Source of the DNA: Malania oleifera | Lineage: Eukaryota > Streptophyta > Magnoliopsida > Santalales > Ximeniaceae | Assembly: GCF_029873635.1 (NCBI RefSeq) | Contig: NC_080420.1 | Location: 120,784,719-120,848,718, forward strand | DNA: 64,000 bases | Direction of reading: 5' to 3' | Shown: positions 43,298 to 55,885 of the stretch, piece by piece | Layout: each line of letters begins with the position of its first letter | How positions within the stretch are numbered: position 1 is the first letter of the stretch | Program-made: the position numbers and the translations under genes | Notes under the pieces: model-generated | The model's input: the letters and a program-made list of their open reading frames with translations, nothing else | The model's database searches: none | What the model was told of the DNA's origin: nothing

Positions 43298-44320
43298 TGT
43301 CACGACCTGCTCTTTTTTCACATATATTTTTTTTTCAATAATAATATCATCATAAAATCAATACTACATATCCCATAATCCAGCTCAGCAGGTCACCATC
43401 CACCTGGACCCGTGGGTATCAGGGATATAACAAAACATACAGCAAAAGCCTACGCAGTAGAAAGTATAAAATGATATACATCTCATCATAATGTGCATAA
43501 CATATACCAGAGTATTACAACCACTAATTCTCAGTATATACAACCCAAAAATAAATCAAGGGACAATTCCCTCAAAATCTAACTGTCCCTACCAAAACTT
43601 ACCCTTCGCAGAGGGCAGATAAGCAACACTAATTCTGTGGGGCTTTTCCCGCTCTCCTATCCGGGGCTCCTGAAAAGTTAATGAAATTTAGGGGTGAGAC
43701 ACCTCTCAGGAAGGAAAATAAACTAATACTAGTGTGTGGCAACATGAGTAATTTGTGTTCAACATATATCATATATAACACATTTAGTACTGTTTCATCA
43801 AATCTGGGAAAACATATGTATATATATATAAATCAACATGGCAGAACATACTGCATTTTCATAACATATCTCAACTCATGTCATAATAATAATAACATAA
43901 AACAATCTTGGTAGGTTAGCTGGCTGTTGTCATGTATTACCCCCACATGACTGGGTTGTGTGGCCCGAAGGCGGGACCTAATAATGGTTAGCCGACCACT
44001 GCCAAGTCAATAGTCTAGTATATAGGTCCGATTGGTCTACCCAGACTGGTCGGTACACCAAGGGCGATAACAGCACACTTCTTGAAAATAACCACATCGA
44101 CCATCCAATCTCACACCACTCCGTATAGTGGTGTTAACATAGATATCATGATCACGAAGACAATGGACACATAGCAACGGTACCGTGCAAGTGCTAGCCA
44201 AGCCAACCAGGTTCTGATATCATATACATATACTGAAACCATGATACATAAATATCTTATATAATTTATTTTCACATCAATCACATCATTTCACATATAT
44301 ACATGTATCATAAAATCATC

Positions 44321-44638
44321 GGCCTGTACGCCGGTATTTCACATTTTATCATACCTGACGTACGTTAGCTACACATAGCACAGCCCGTACGCTGGCAAAC
44401 AGTAATCACATAGCACGGCCCGTATGCCGGCAAATCACATATCATAGCACGGCCCGTATGCTGGCAATCACAGTTACATAGCACGGCCCCGTACGCCGGC
44501 AAATCACATAGCACGGCCCGTACGCCGGCAAATCACATAGCACGGCCCGTACGCCGGCAAATCACATAGTACGGCTCATACGCCGGCAAATTCACATCCA
44601 TATATATATATATATATAAATCTCGGCCCGTACGCCGA
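44321..44638 (-). repeat. Tandem GTACGCCGGC array, 29-bp unit, 10-11 copies
   Basis: Unit GCCCGTACGCCGGCAAAT plus CACATAGCACG. Three central units are essentially identical, while the outer ones are diverged, a pattern of recent local expansion. The sister LTR has about five units (51931-52079). Confidence 0.92.
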
Positions 44639-44770
44639 TTTTCCATCATAAAAATCCATCTCGTCCACATTCCCAGAAAACAACATTTCACAACATTTTT
44701 ACTCATGCCACACAGTAGATTTTCCACATATTCAACATACGATCATTTTCACAGTATTTTGCAAATATAA

Positions 44771-44771
<1 letters not shown>

Positions 44772-44840
<69 letters not shown>

Positions 44841-44867
44841 CATATACATTTTCCATAAATCAAATGA

Positions 44868-44907
<40 letters not shown>
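44772..44907. repeat. (AC)n(TA)n and (TA)n microsatellites
   Basis: AC repeat 44772-44810 passing into TA 44811-44838, and a TA run at 44872-44907. The AC part is absent from the sister LTR, where only a TA run (about 52213-52242) is seen. Confidence 0.95.
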
Positions 44908-44910
<3 letters not shown>

Positions 44911-46042
44911 ATTTTCTAAAATAATACTAGATTAGTTTATCCCCTTACTTGATTCTTGGAAAGCCCCTAATAAAACTGCCCCGCACCCGCAGGGTTCCTA
45001 ACTCAACACCCTGAAAATGAAAAATTTCAGAATTAAAGTTCAGTATTTCGAAGCATACAATATTTTTCTCAACTGCCAAAAATCCAAATATTGGGTAGAA
45101 AGTTTTCACCCAAAAGCATTCAAGTTTAACACCTGAGGGGTTCCCTGACCAATACTCCGAAACTGAAAACCCCCAGTATTAAATTTTAGTATTTTCATAC
45201 GCACAACATTTCTTATAACTAGCTCAAGACCAAATATGGCTTAAAAAGTCTTACCTCAACTCTGGGATGATTTACAACTAGCTTTCTCCCACGATCCGCT
45301 CCAGCAGATTTGGAGAGAACTCCGCCAGGAGCGTCGTGGTGGCTTCGGATCGACAATCTGACGACTGGTGGGGCCAGAAACGTAGAGAGAAGGGAGAGAG
45401 AACCGTGAAGAGAGAGAGAGGAGAGGGAGAGGTTTCATACAAAATGATATTTTTCCCGGATTTTTCATTCTTATAAAATAGGATTTCGTCGACGAGCCCA
45501 ACCTTTGTCGACGAGTCATTGTATTCATCGACGAAATTTAGGCTGCCTTAGAACCTCTCTCGGTATTTTCTCGTCGACGAAGCCCTATTTTCGTTGACGA
45601 ATTCTCTTAAGCCTTCGTCGACGAATACAGGGGATTCGTCGACGAAGTCCTGAAACTCCCCTTTTTTGTTTTTTTTCCTTTCTGAAATGCAATGTCGTCG
45701 ACGAAGTCTACGGCCTCCTTCTATTTCCGATTTCCATTTCCCTTTCCTTATTATTTAAATTTCATTTTAAATTTGGGTCGTTACATCCTCCTCTTCTTAT
45801 AAAAATTTCGTTCTCGAAATTTACCGTTCACATATCTCGTCATCCCTTAATAAGGAAAAAGGGTCTACTCACTTTATTAACTACCCTCACTTATGGCGGA
45901 GGAATACAGTGGTTACATTCAGAGTCTTGGGAGATTACATATACAAGAGAAAACCATTCTCCCAAAACTATGATACTACACTACTCAAAGCCATTACATA
46001 TACCTGCCAAAAGAAATTACTTAACTACTTACTTTTATCCAC

Positions 46043-47400
46043 TCAGACCTCTTGAAATAAATGTGGATACCTCTGCTTCATCTGCTCCTCGACTCCCAAG
46101 AAGCTTCTTCCACTGCATGATTCCTCCATAAAACTTTTACCTGAGGAATCGTCTTATTATGTAGCTCCTGTACCTTTTTATCCAGAATCTGAACTGGTAC
46201 CTCCTCATATCCCAGTGAATCACTAAGCTCCAACTCGTCATAACTGATGACATGAGAAGATTCTAGGATGTACTTCCTCAACAGAGCGACATGGAATACA
46301 TTGTGGATCCTGGATAACACAGGTGGCAAAGCTAGTCTATAGGCTACCAGTCCCACTTTACTTAGAATCTCAAATGGACCGATAAACCTAGGACTAAATT
46401 TACCCTTCTTCATAAATCGCGTAACCCCTTTCATCGGAGCTATCTTCAAAAACACGTGATCACCCGTGTCAAACTCTAAATTCCTGCGGCGATGGTCAGC
46501 ATAACTCTTCTGTTGGCTCTGAGCTGTACCGATCCTGTCTCTGATAAGCTGAACTTTATCACTCGCTTGCTGCACAAGCTCTGGCCCCACTACTCGCCGC
46601 TCACCCACTTCATCCCAAAACAAAGGAGAATGGCATCTCCTACCGTATAAAGCCTTAAACGGTGCCATGCCAATGCTAGACTGGTAACTATTATTACACG
46701 CGAACTCTACCAATGGCATGAACTGAGTCCAACTACCCCCAAAGTCAAGTACGCACGCGCGGAGCATGTCCTTAAGTATCTGTATCGTCCTCTCAGTCTT
46801 TCCATCTGACTGCGAATAGAATGCTGTGCTAAACGATAACTGAGACCCCATAGCTTCCTGCAAACTCCTCCAAAATCGTGATGTAAATCGCGGGTCTCGA
46901 TATGAAACAATCGATACTGGCACTCCATGAGAACGAACTATCTCCTGAATGTAAATCTCCGCTAAACGGCTAAGGGAGTAGCTGATCTTGATAGGAATAA
47001 AGTGGGCGACCTTCGTTAATCGATCCACAATCACCCAGATGACATTTTGGCCATGCAACGCCGTCGACAGTCCTAACACGAAGTCCATGGATATATGATC
47101 CCACTTCCACTCCAGGATAAATAACGGCTGCAACTGCCCTGCCGGCCTCTGGTGCTCAGCCTTTACCTGCTGGCACATCAAACACTGGGCTACATACTCA
47201 GCAATCTCTCTCTTCATACCACTCCACTAGTACGACTCTCGCAAATCTCTGTACATCTTCGTACTGCCAGGATGAACTGTATACAAGGATTTGTGAGCCT
47301 CCTTTAGAATGGTCTTCCTGATCTCAATATCTGCAGGAACGTATAATCTAGAACGGAATCGCAAAGCTCCGTCATCTGCAATATTGAACTCTTCCCCCTA
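46043..47400 (-). pseudogene. Integrase and chromodomain of E6
   Basis: A 379-codon open stretch (47217-46078) covers zinc finger (QCLMCQQVKAEH), core and chromodomain. First Asp in SMDFVLGL, Glu in TERTIQILKDM. The second catalytic Asp is Tyr (S-Y-R-D-P; codon at 46900-46902), as in E0 and E1. C terminus: NVFHVALLRKYI, YEEVPVQILDKKVQELHNKT, VKVLWRNHAVEEASWE, then a small frameshift before YPHLFQEV and the expected stop at 46043. N-terminally, TAG replaces Trp at 47229. Apart from the Asp change it is nearly full-length, so the catalytic loss is notable. Confidence 0.9.
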
Positions 47401-49065
47401 ACCACTCTGTACTCTATCCATCACCTCTACTAATTATGGATCCTCCTTCTGGGCAACTTTAATTCTCTCCTGCAGAGTAGGCTGTACCACTAAACTGGAA
47501 ATACACACTGGAAGATCACTCTCTACCAACTCTATGCCGAGCCTCTCCCGATCCATCATTATCGGATGTTGGATCCCCATAGTCGCCAACACTGGCTCCC
47601 TGAATTTCTTGCTCAACGCATCAGCTACCACGTTTGCTTTCCCTGGGTGATAACTGATGGTACAATCAAAATCTTTAATCAACTCCAACCACCTTCTCTG
47701 CCTCATATTCAGTTCTTTCTGCGTAAAGAAATACATCAAACTTTTATGGTCAGAGAAGATCTCACACAGCTCGCCATACAGGTAATGCCTCCAAATTTTC
47801 AACGTGTGTACTACTGCAGCTAATTCAAGATCGTGGGTAGGGTAGTTCTTTTCATATTCCTTCAACTGTCGGGACGCATATGCAACTACCCTGCCATGCT
47901 GCATCAACACACAACCAAGTCCCTTCAAGGACGCATCACTGTAAATGGTATACCCCTCACCTCCAGATGGGATGATCAATACAGGCGCTGTGACTAACCT
48001 CTCCTTCAGCTCCTGAAAACTCTGCTCACAGCTATCATCCCACTCAAATCTGACGTTCTTCCTCGTCAGTCGTGTCAAGGGACCTGACAAAGCTGAGAAT
48101 TCCTCAACGAAATGACGATAATAGCCAGCTAGCCCCAAGAAACTCCTGATCTCCTAGTCATTCCTTAGTCTAGCCCAGTTCACTACCGCCTTAATCTTAC
48201 TAGGATCCACAGAGATACCATCTCCAGATATAACATGCCCCAGGAACACGACTCTCTCAAGCCAAAATTCACATTTACTGAATTTGGCGTACAACTTCTT
48301 TTCCCGAACTGTCTACAAAACCTGCCTCATGTGCGTCTCATGCTCCTCATAACCCCTCGAATAGACCAGTACATCATCAATAAACACAACAACAAACTGG
48401 TCTAGGTATCGGTGGAAGACTCTGTTCATCAAGTCCATAAATACCGTAAGAGCATTCGTCAAATCAAACGGCATAACAAGAAACTCGTAATGCCCGTACC
48501 TGGTCATGAAGGCCATCTTCGAGATGTCTTATGCTTTCACCTTCACCTGATGGTAGCCAAATCTGAGGTCAATCTTCGAATACACCAGTGTACCCTGGAG
48601 CTGATCAAACAAATCATCAATACGGGGTAAAGGATATTTTTTCTTGATGGTCACTTTATTAATCTCCCTGTAGTCTATACACATCCTCACAGTACCGTCT
48701 TTCTTCTTCACAAATAAAACTGGAGCTCCCCACGGAGATACACTGGGTCGTATAAAGCCCTTATCAAGCAGATCTTGCAACTGATTCTTCAACTCTGCTA
48801 ACTCCACTGGCGCCATCCGGTACGGTACTTTAGAAATCGGCGTCGTACCGGAAGATAGATCAATAGAGAAATCTACCTCACGATCGGGTGGTAAGCCTGG
48901 TAACTCATCAGGGAAAACATCTGTAAACTCCCTCACTACAGGCGTGCTAGCAAGTTTCGACTCATTTTCTGACATCTCTTTCACAACAGCCACAAACCCC
49001 TGACACCCACTCAGTAGTAGTCTCCTGGCCTGAATAGCTGAAACTAGCTGAGGCGGGGATTGCAC
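47401..49065 (-). pseudogene. RT and RNase H of E6
   Basis: RT opens at 49065 (after a TGA in place of CGA) with a 178-codon stretch: [52 protein letters not shown] and [16 protein letters not shown] for GAA follows at 48528, then [17 protein letters not shown] and [13 protein letters not shown] replaces CAG at VLQTV (48312) and probably at 48154. RNase H is open over 234 codons (48138-47434): [70 protein letters not shown]. Confidence 0.92.
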
Positions 49066-49500
49066 TCATGACCCTACGAACTTGAATTCTGCTTCCCTTA
49101 GAGATCTGAATATCACCTCTCGTGCACGGCAATCTATGCTGGCAAAATTAGCCGCTAGCCAATCCATGCCGAATATAACATCGAACTCGTGCATGTCTAG
49201 CACTATCAAATCAGCAAACAATATTTTCCCCTGAATCTCTACTAGGCAATCGCGGAGTACCCTACTACACCTCACTACTGATCCAGTCGGCGTAGATACC
49301 AACAATTCAACGTCTAATGACTGTGTTTCAGCCCCACATAATTTAATACACCCCGAAGACACAAACGAGTGTGTAGCTCCTGAATCAAATAATGCAATAA
49401 CTTTAAAAGAAAGCATAATCACCATACCTATGACCACGTCACCTTGCATCTCAGCCTCGCCCAGCGTCAAAGTGAACACCCTGGTTGGAGCCGTATTCCT
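49066..49500 (-). pseudogene. Aspartic protease of E6
   Basis: Open and intact-looking: TLTLGEAE linker, VIALFDSGATHSFVSS active site with catalytic Asp-Ser-Gly, LLVSTPTGSVVRCSRVL, DLIVLDMHEFDVIFGMDWLA, IDCRAREVIF. It is contiguous with the gag zinc knuckles in one 231-codon frame (49761-49066). The only stop is the CGA-to-TGA change at its junction with RT. Confidence 0.88.
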
Positions 49501-50570
49501 CTGCTGTCCCCCACGTGGTGCCTGGTAACCTCCCCGATATGGTCTAGGAGCTGCATCTGGTGGTGTAGGGTAGTCTCGTACCATATGTCCCGGTTTACCA
49601 CAGTGATAACACACTAGAACTGCATCTTGTGGGGTAGGACAATCTCGCACCATGTGCCCCGATCTACCACAACGGTAGCACACCATACCACCAGCTCGAC
49701 ATTCCCCCCAGTGCCTCCTACCACGAGTCTGACAGAGTGGAGGACCCTGCCCTATCTGCACCTCACATTCTCTCGTCTCCGTCCTCTGCCATAGTTACCT
49801 CTCCTCCACTAAACCGGCCTGTGCCCCTGCTGGTAGCTCATAGATGCAGATCTCTTCTTCTATCCCTGCTCCTCTGCATCAAGACGCTCACCAACCTCAG
49901 CCAAAGCTGCCCTGTCGACCAACTCAGCGAAGTCCTGGATCCGCAGCACCACCACCTGCCTGAATATACTCCATCTCAAGCTTCTCTCAAACTGTCTCGC
50001 CTTCTTCACCTCATCAGGAACAATGTATGGGGCGAAACGGGAGAGCTCGATGAAGCGTGTTGCGTACTGCAGAACGGATAACTGTCCCTGCTTTAAACTC
50101 AGGAACTCTTCTACTTTAGCCTCCCTCACAATAGCTGGAAAATATCTATTAAAGAACAGATCTTTAAATCAGTCCCATGTCATGGCTATCGGAGTCATCC
50201 TTTGCTGCTCCAATAGTCTCACCGCAGTCCACCATCTCTTAGCCTCTCCTGTCAGTCTATAGGTGGCAAAGAGGACCCTCTGTTCCTCAGTACACTGTAG
50301 TACAGCCAAGATCTTCTCAATCTCCTACATCCAGTTCTCGACGGCTACAGGATCAACTCCGCCTGAGAACACTGGAGGATTCATCTTCGTGAACTTCTCT
50401 ATGGTGCATCCATGGCCTGCAGATGGACCACTCTGCTCCCTCGAACTCCTAGCGATCTCAGCCATAACCTGCTGAGCCAATACCGCATCAGAGTTGGTCC
50501 CAGTTGCACCTGATGGTCCTGCACCATCACTGCCACTCGCATGGGCACTATTCCCTCCTTCTGGATCCAT
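49501..50570 (-). pseudogene. gag: gag of E6 with duplicated zinc knuckle
   Basis: ATG at 50570 preceded by GTGGTTTCAGG (acceptor-like). N terminus Met-Asp-Pro-Glu-Gly, LAQQVMAEIARSSREQ, CTIEKFTKMNPPVF, then TAG for CAG after ENWM. The capsid C-terminal part (50129-49860) has [21 protein letters not shown]. The knuckle region at 49690-49550 carries CYRCGRSGHMVRDC followed by a near copy, CYHCGKPGHMVRDY, in which the last Cys is Tyr: a 69-bp in-frame duplication. The upstream HWGEC motif of the first knuckle lacks its first CxxC. A frameshift lies near 49770-49860. Confidence 0.88.
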
Positions 50571-50857
50571 CCTGAAACCACAAACACGACTTAGAACTTC
50601 TATCCTTATAGTTTACCCACCTATCCTCACCACTTATCTCAACATTCCTAACTCATTTCTAATCCCCAGTCCTACATTCTAAGAACACAACCCGACAATA
50701 GCTTACTATGGTTTTCCTGAAATCGTCATCCTAGGAAAAGCACAGAAACTACCATGGAAGTCCTGCCTCTAGACTGTAGAACAAAACGTCAAATCTTTTC
50801 CTAGACTCTGGTATTGTTCCTGCTGCACTCTAAAGTCTACAGAACCTAGCAACCTAG

Positions 50858-50869
50858 GCTCTGATACCA
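50858..50869 (-). other. Primer-binding site of E6
   Basis: Sense strand TGGTATCAGAGC three bases from the LTR end (GCT between). Leader 50571-50857, non-coding, with the conserved CCTAGGTTGCTAGGTTCTG next to the PBS. Confidence 0.96.
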
Positions 50870-50872
50870 AGC

Positions 50873-51388
50873 TGTCACGACCTGCTCATTTTTCCATGTA
50901 TATTTTTTTTCAATAATAATATCATCATAAAATCAATACTACACATCCCACAATCCAACTCAGTAGGTCACCATCCACCTGGACCCATGGGTACTAGAGA
51001 TATAACAAAACATACAGCAGAATCCTATGCAGCAGAAAGTATAAAATCATATACATCTCATCATAATGTGCATAACATATACCAGAGTACTACAACCACT
51101 AACTCTGAGTATATACAACCCAAAAATAAATCTAGGGACAATTCCCTCAAAATCTAACTGTCCCTACCAAAACTTACCCTTCGCAGAGGGCGGATAAACA
51201 ACACTAATTCTGCGGGGCTTTTCCCGCTCTCCTATCTGGGGTTCCTGAAAAGTTAATGAAATTTAGGGGTGAGACACCTCTCAGTAAGGGAAATAAACTA
51301 ATACTAGTGTGTGGCAACATGAGTAATTTGTGTTCAACATATATCATATATAACACATTTAGTACTGTTTCATCAAATCTGGGAAAAC

Positions 51389-51438
<50 letters not shown>

Positions 51439-52210
51439 CAACATGGCAGAACATACTACATTTTCATAACATATCTCAACTCATGTCATAATAATAATAA
51501 CATAAAACAATCTTGGTAGGTTAGCTGGTTGTTGTCATGTATTACCCCCATATGACTGGGTTGTGTGGTCCGAAGGCGGGACTTGACAATGGTTGTCCGA
51601 CCACTGCCAAGTCAATAGTCTAGTCTGTAGGTCCGATGGGTCTACCCAGACTGGTTTGTACACCAGCGGCGATAACAGCACACTTCTTGAAAATAACCAC
51701 ATCGACCATCCAATCTCACACCACTCCGTATAGCGGCGTTAACACAGATGTCATGATCACGAAGACAATGGACACATAGCAACGGTACCGTGCAAGTGCT
51801 AGCCTAAACCAAGCCAACCAGGTTCTGATATTATATACATATACTGAAACCATGATACATAAATATCTCATATCATTTATTTTCACATCAATCACATCAT
51901 TTCACATATATACATGTATCATAAAAATCAACAGCCCGTACGCCGGTATTTCACATTTTATTATAGTTCGGCTCGTACGCCAGCTACATATAGCACAGCT
52001 CGTACGCTGGCAAACAGTAATCACGTAGCACGGCCCGTAAGCCGGCAAATCACATCTCATAGCATGGCCCGTATGCCGATTTTCCATCATAAAAATCCAT
52101 CTCGTCCACATTCCCAGAAAACAACATTTCATAACATTTTTGCTCATGCCACACAGTAGATTTTCCACATATTCAACATACAATCATTTTCACAGTATTT
52201 TGCAAATATA

Positions 52211-52245
<35 letters not shown>

Positions 52246-53209
52246 CATATACATTTTCCATAAATCAAATGATAACTATATATATTTATAAACATTTTCC
52301 AAAACAATACTACCTTAGTTTATCCCCTTACTTGATTCCTGGAAAGCCCCTAATAAAACTGCCCCGCACCCGCAGAGTTCCTAACTCAACACCCTGAAAA
52401 TGAAAAATCTCAGAATTAAAGTTCAGTATTTCGAAGCATACAATATTTTCCTCAACTGCCAAAAACCCAAATATTGGGTAGAAATTTTTCACCCAAAAGC
52501 ATTCAAGTTTAACACCTGCGGGGTTCCCTGACCAATACTCCGAAACTGAAAACCTCTAGTATTAAATTTCAGTATTTTCATGCGCACAACATTTCTTATA
52601 ACTAGTTCAAGACCAAATATGGCTTAAAAAGCCTTACCTCAACTCTGGGATGATTTCCAACTAGCTTTCTCCCACGATCCGCTCCAGCAGATTTGGAGAG
52701 AACTCTGCCAGGAGCGTCATGGTGGCTTCGGATTGACGATCTAACGACTGGTGGGGCCGAAAACATAGAGAGAAGGGAGAGAGAACCGTGGAGAGAGAGA
52801 GAGGAGAGGGAGAAGGAGAGGTTTCGTACAAAATGATATTTCTCCTGGATTTTTCATTCTTATAAAACAGGATTTCGTCGATGAGCCCAACCTTCGTCGA
52901 CGAGTCCTTCACAAATTTCGTCTCTTGTCGACGAAATTTAGGCTACCTTAGAACCTCTCTCGGTATTTTCTCGTCGACAAAACCCTGTGTTCGTCGACGA
53001 ATTCTCTTAAGCCTTCGTCGACGAATACAGGGGATTCGTCGACGAAGTCCTGAAACTCCCCCTTTTTGTTTTTTTTTTTCCTTTCCAAAATGCAATGTCA
53101 TCGACGAATGCTCCGCGTTCATCGACAAAGTCTACGGCTTCCTTCTGTTTTCGATTTCCATTTCCCTTTCCTTATTATTTAAATTTCATTTTAAATTCAG
53201 GTAGTTACA
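50873..53209 (-). repeat. 5' LTR of E6
   Basis: 2337 bp, TGTCACGACCTGCTC to GTAGTTACA. Contains an expanded TA tract (51394-51435), hairpin 51270-51283, a five-unit GTACGCC array (51931-52079), a duplicated leader segment (52380-52640), a GA tract, a TATA-like box near 52855 (minus) and palindromes 52873-53130. Confidence 0.92.
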
Positions 53210-53214
53210 TGCCC

Positions 53215-53280
53215 GATATGTGGTTATATATATTGTTGATTATGTAAAAAAAAAAACGGTATAAAAATCAGGGAAACACA
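53215..53280 (+). repeat. 3' LTR of E1, terminal segment 4
   Basis: GATATGTGGTTATATATATT... to GGGAAACACA matches 5' LTR bases 1735-1795 (GATATGTGGTTATATGTATG to GGTGACACA), with small indels. It is the end of E1; the next base starts E0 RT homology. Confidence 0.88.
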
Positions 53281-55564
53281 ATGAATCTCATTTGAGGCTG
53301 GTACTTTAGGTACTCAGAGAGAAGAGATTGTTTGCTCAATTCAAGAAATGCGAATTCTAACTAGAATAGGTTGCATTTCTGGGACATGTAGTGTCCAGAG
53401 AAGGAATATCAGTAGACATGGGCAAAGTAGAGGCAGTAGTAAACTAGGCGAGACTAAAGAACATACATGAGATCAGAAGTTTCTTGGGTCTGACAAGATA
53501 CTATCGCCAATTCATCGAGGGTTTTTCTAGGCTATCAGGTCCTTTGACACAACTTACGAAAAAGAACAGTAGGTTTGACTTGACTAGCGAGTGTGAGTAG
53601 AGCTTCCAGAAGTTGAAGCAACATCTAGTCACAGCCCTAGTGTTGACCATTACATCAGGGGATGATGGTTTCGTGATCTACAGTGACGCATCCCAGAAAG
53701 GGCTTGGGTGTGTTTTGATGCAACATGGTAAGGTTATTGTGTATGCTTCTCGTCAACTCAAGGAGTATGAGAAGAATTACCCTACAGATGACTTATAGCT
53801 AGCAGCAATGGTATTTGCACTAAAGATCTGGCGGCACTACTTATACAGTGAAAAGTGCGAGATCTTTATTGATCATACTTCTTCACCCAGAAGGAGTTGA
53901 ATACGAGGCAATGCAGGTGGCTTGAATTGATTAAAGACTATGACTGTACTATTAATTACCACCCTAAGAAAGCTAATGTGGCAGCTGATGCGTTGAGTCA
54001 GAAATCGGTGCTTGCATCAGTCTCAGCGATTGGGATTCAGAATGAAATCAGGATGGACCTAGAAAGGTTGGGGGTATAGTTAGTAGAAGGAAATCACCAG
54101 GCATTCATTGCTGGCCTGGTAGTGCAACCAACCTTACAGGAGAGGAATAGACTAGCTCAGATGAAAGATGTAGAGATGGCAAAGATTGTGAGTGGGATAC
54201 AGGATGAATTAAATGCAGATTTCCATGTCTTAGAGGATGGGGTGTTAAGATTTCACACCATAATCTGCGTGTCGAATGATGACGAGATTAAACGAACCAT
54301 CCTAGAAGAGTCACATCGCTTTTTATATACACTACATCTAGGAAGCATAAATATGTACAAGGATCTACGAGGTTCTTTTTGGTGATCTAACATGAAAAGA
54401 AAGATCACTCATTTCATAGAGCAGTGTCAGCAGGTGAAGGCTGAGCACCCGAGGCCGGCAGGACCACTACAACCACTTGACATCCCAAAGTGGAAGTGGG
54501 AGCATATCTCGATAGACTTTGCATCGAGATTGCCTTCGGCGGTGCATAGGAAGATTGCTATCTGGGTTATAGTGGATCATTTGACGAAGATCGCGCACTT
54601 CGTTCCGACCAGGGTCAGTTATTTCATGGACAGGCTAGCAGAGCTTTATGTGCAAGAGATAGTACGACTTCATGGCGTCCCGATTTCTATAATTTCATAT
54701 CTAGATCCATGGTTCACCTCTCGTTTCTAGAAGAGTTTGCAGGACGCCTTAGGATCTTAACTCACCTTCAGTATCGCATTTCACCCATAGACGGACAGAC
54801 AGTCCGAGAGGACCATTCAGATTTTGGAGGATATGCTGCAGGCATGTGTACTGGATTTCAATGGTAGTTGGATCAGATATCTGCCATTGGTCGAGTTCGC
54901 ATATAACAATAACTATCAGGCCAATATTGAGATGGCACCATATGAGGCCTTGTATGGTCGCCGATATCGATCTCCATTGTATTGGAATAAGGTAGGCGAA
55001 CAACAGGTGTTGGGACTGGAATTAGTTCAGCAAACCTCTGCAAAGGTCGAACTTATCAAGGAGAGGATAAAGGAAGCACAGAGTCGGCAAAAAAGTTATG
55101 TAGATACTCATCAATGGGTGCTAGAGTTTGAGATCGAGGATATGGTATTCTTAAGGATTGCTCCGATGAAGGGAGTGATGAGATTCGAAATGAAAGGCAA
55201 GTTAAGTCCTCGGTACATTGGGTCGTTTGAGATCCTGGAAAGGATTGGTCCAATCGCTTATTGAGTGGCGTTACCACCAGCATTGTCTAGAGTTCATAAT
55301 GTCTTCCATGTATCAATGCTGATGAAGTATGTGTTAGATCCTTCGCACGTGATCGGCTATTAACCATTAGAGGTCGGGGATGTTTTGACTTATGAAGAGG
55401 TACCAGTTCAGATTTTGGATCAGAAGGTACAAAAGTTGGGTATGAAGGAAATACCATTAGTAAAGGTACTGTGGCATAATCATGTAGTCGAGGAGGCTTC
55501 TTGGGAGCTATAGATAGAAATACGCCAAAAGTACCCACAACTTTTCAGTGCTGATCAGTATTAG
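53281..55564 (+). pseudogene. RT (3' part), RNase H, integrase, chromodomain of E0
   Basis: RT tail with FLGHVVSREGISVD and FLGLTRYYRQFIEGF. RNase [19 protein letters not shown], then a deletion of about 15 bases around 53875 (FIDH joined to S-S-P-R) and [15 protein letters not shown]. The integrase zinc finger lost one Cys by an in-frame deletion (E-Q-C-Q-Q-V-K instead of QCLTCQQVK, 54418). In the core the first Asp is D in SIDFASRLP, and the second reads S-Y-L-D-P (Asp to Tyr, codon 54698-54700). Glu is kept in SERTIQILEDM. GPY/F region and chromodomain (VPVQILDQKVQKLGMKEIPL) run to the TAG at 55562-55564. Stops are mainly TAG. Confidence 0.88.
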
Positions 55565-55713
55565 ATAGACCGATATGGTTGAACATGTATGTGTTAGTTT
55601 TATATGTAAGTCTGGTAAGGTAAGTATGTTTAGTTTGTCAATTGTTATGATTTTATATATGGATGGTCTCTGGGAAAATCATATATGGCGTTGTAAATTC
55701 CTGAGATATTATG

Positions 55714-55885
55714 TGTAATCACAGTATTCCTCTATTATAAGTGAGAGCAGGTAATAAATTTGGGACAGGGCCACTATGTGGGTGGCCACCGGCTCTTCCT
55801 AGAGTTAGAGTAGTGATAGTTCAAATGATGTGATAGAAAACAGTTAGAAAATTTCAAGGACGAAATTTTTATAAGAAGAGGAGAT
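55714..55885 (+). promoter_or_regulatory. 3' box and polypurine tract of E0
   Basis: TGTAATCACAGTATTCCTC followed by TATAAGTGAGAG and AATAAA (55753) is the E0 copy of the conserved 3' box. ATAAGAAGAGGAGAT (55871-55885) immediately precedes the LTR and is the polypurine tract. Confidence 0.75.

Larger units (their letters stand above)
43298..45785 (-). repeat. 3' LTR of E6
   Basis: 2488 bp, TGTCACGACCTGCTC to GGGTCGTTACA. It differs from the 5' LTR (2337 bp) mainly in repeat lengths: 10-11 rather than about 5 GTACGCCGGC units, an (AC)n(TA)n tract (44772-44838), a second TA tract (44872-44907), and a shorter TA tract at 43813. Hairpin 43695-43708, palindrome cluster 45485-45710, TATA-like TTTTATAA near 45473 (minus). 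Confidence 0.92.
43298..53209 (-). mobile_element. E6: complete-structure reverse gypsy element, TSD tgccc
   Basis: The most intact element: 9912 bp with both LTRs (43298-45785 and 50873-53209), polypurine tract (about 45786-45800), full gag-pol on the minus strand (50570-46043), PBS (50858-50869), and the identical 5-bp duplication tgccc at 43293-43297 and 53210-53214. It lies in the E1 3' LTR, which resumes at 53215. Gag-pol carries only about ten disabling changes. Together with fairly similar LTRs this suggests one of the youngest insertions here. Confidence 0.94.
1..53280 (+). mobile_element. E1: Ty3/gypsy chromovirus (Tekay type), nested and interrupted
   Basis: An LTR retrotransposon whose 5' LTR is cut by the window start. 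Order seen: 5' LTR (to 1795), PBS (1799-1810), gag (from 2179), protease, RT, RNase H, integrase, chromodomain (ending 13535), polypurine tract, and 3' LTR starting at 13752. The 3' LTR is split into 13752-13855, 28828-30319, 43280-43297 and 53215-53280 by reverse elements E2, E5 and E6. Base 1 aligns with 29536, so roughly 0.8 kb of the 5' LTR lies outside the window and the full LTR is about 2.6 kb. The element ends at 53280, after which the RT of another element (E0) resumes, so E1 was inserted into E0. The Tekay assignment rests on long LTRs, the tRNA-Met PBS and the group II-like chromodomain; it is knowledge-based, not computed. Confidence 0.85.

Noticed and set aside
44321-44638. CRISPR-like repeat array
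   Set aside because: The units follow one another with no unique spacers, the sequence lies inside an LTR, and the DNA is plant nuclear; it is a minisatellite.
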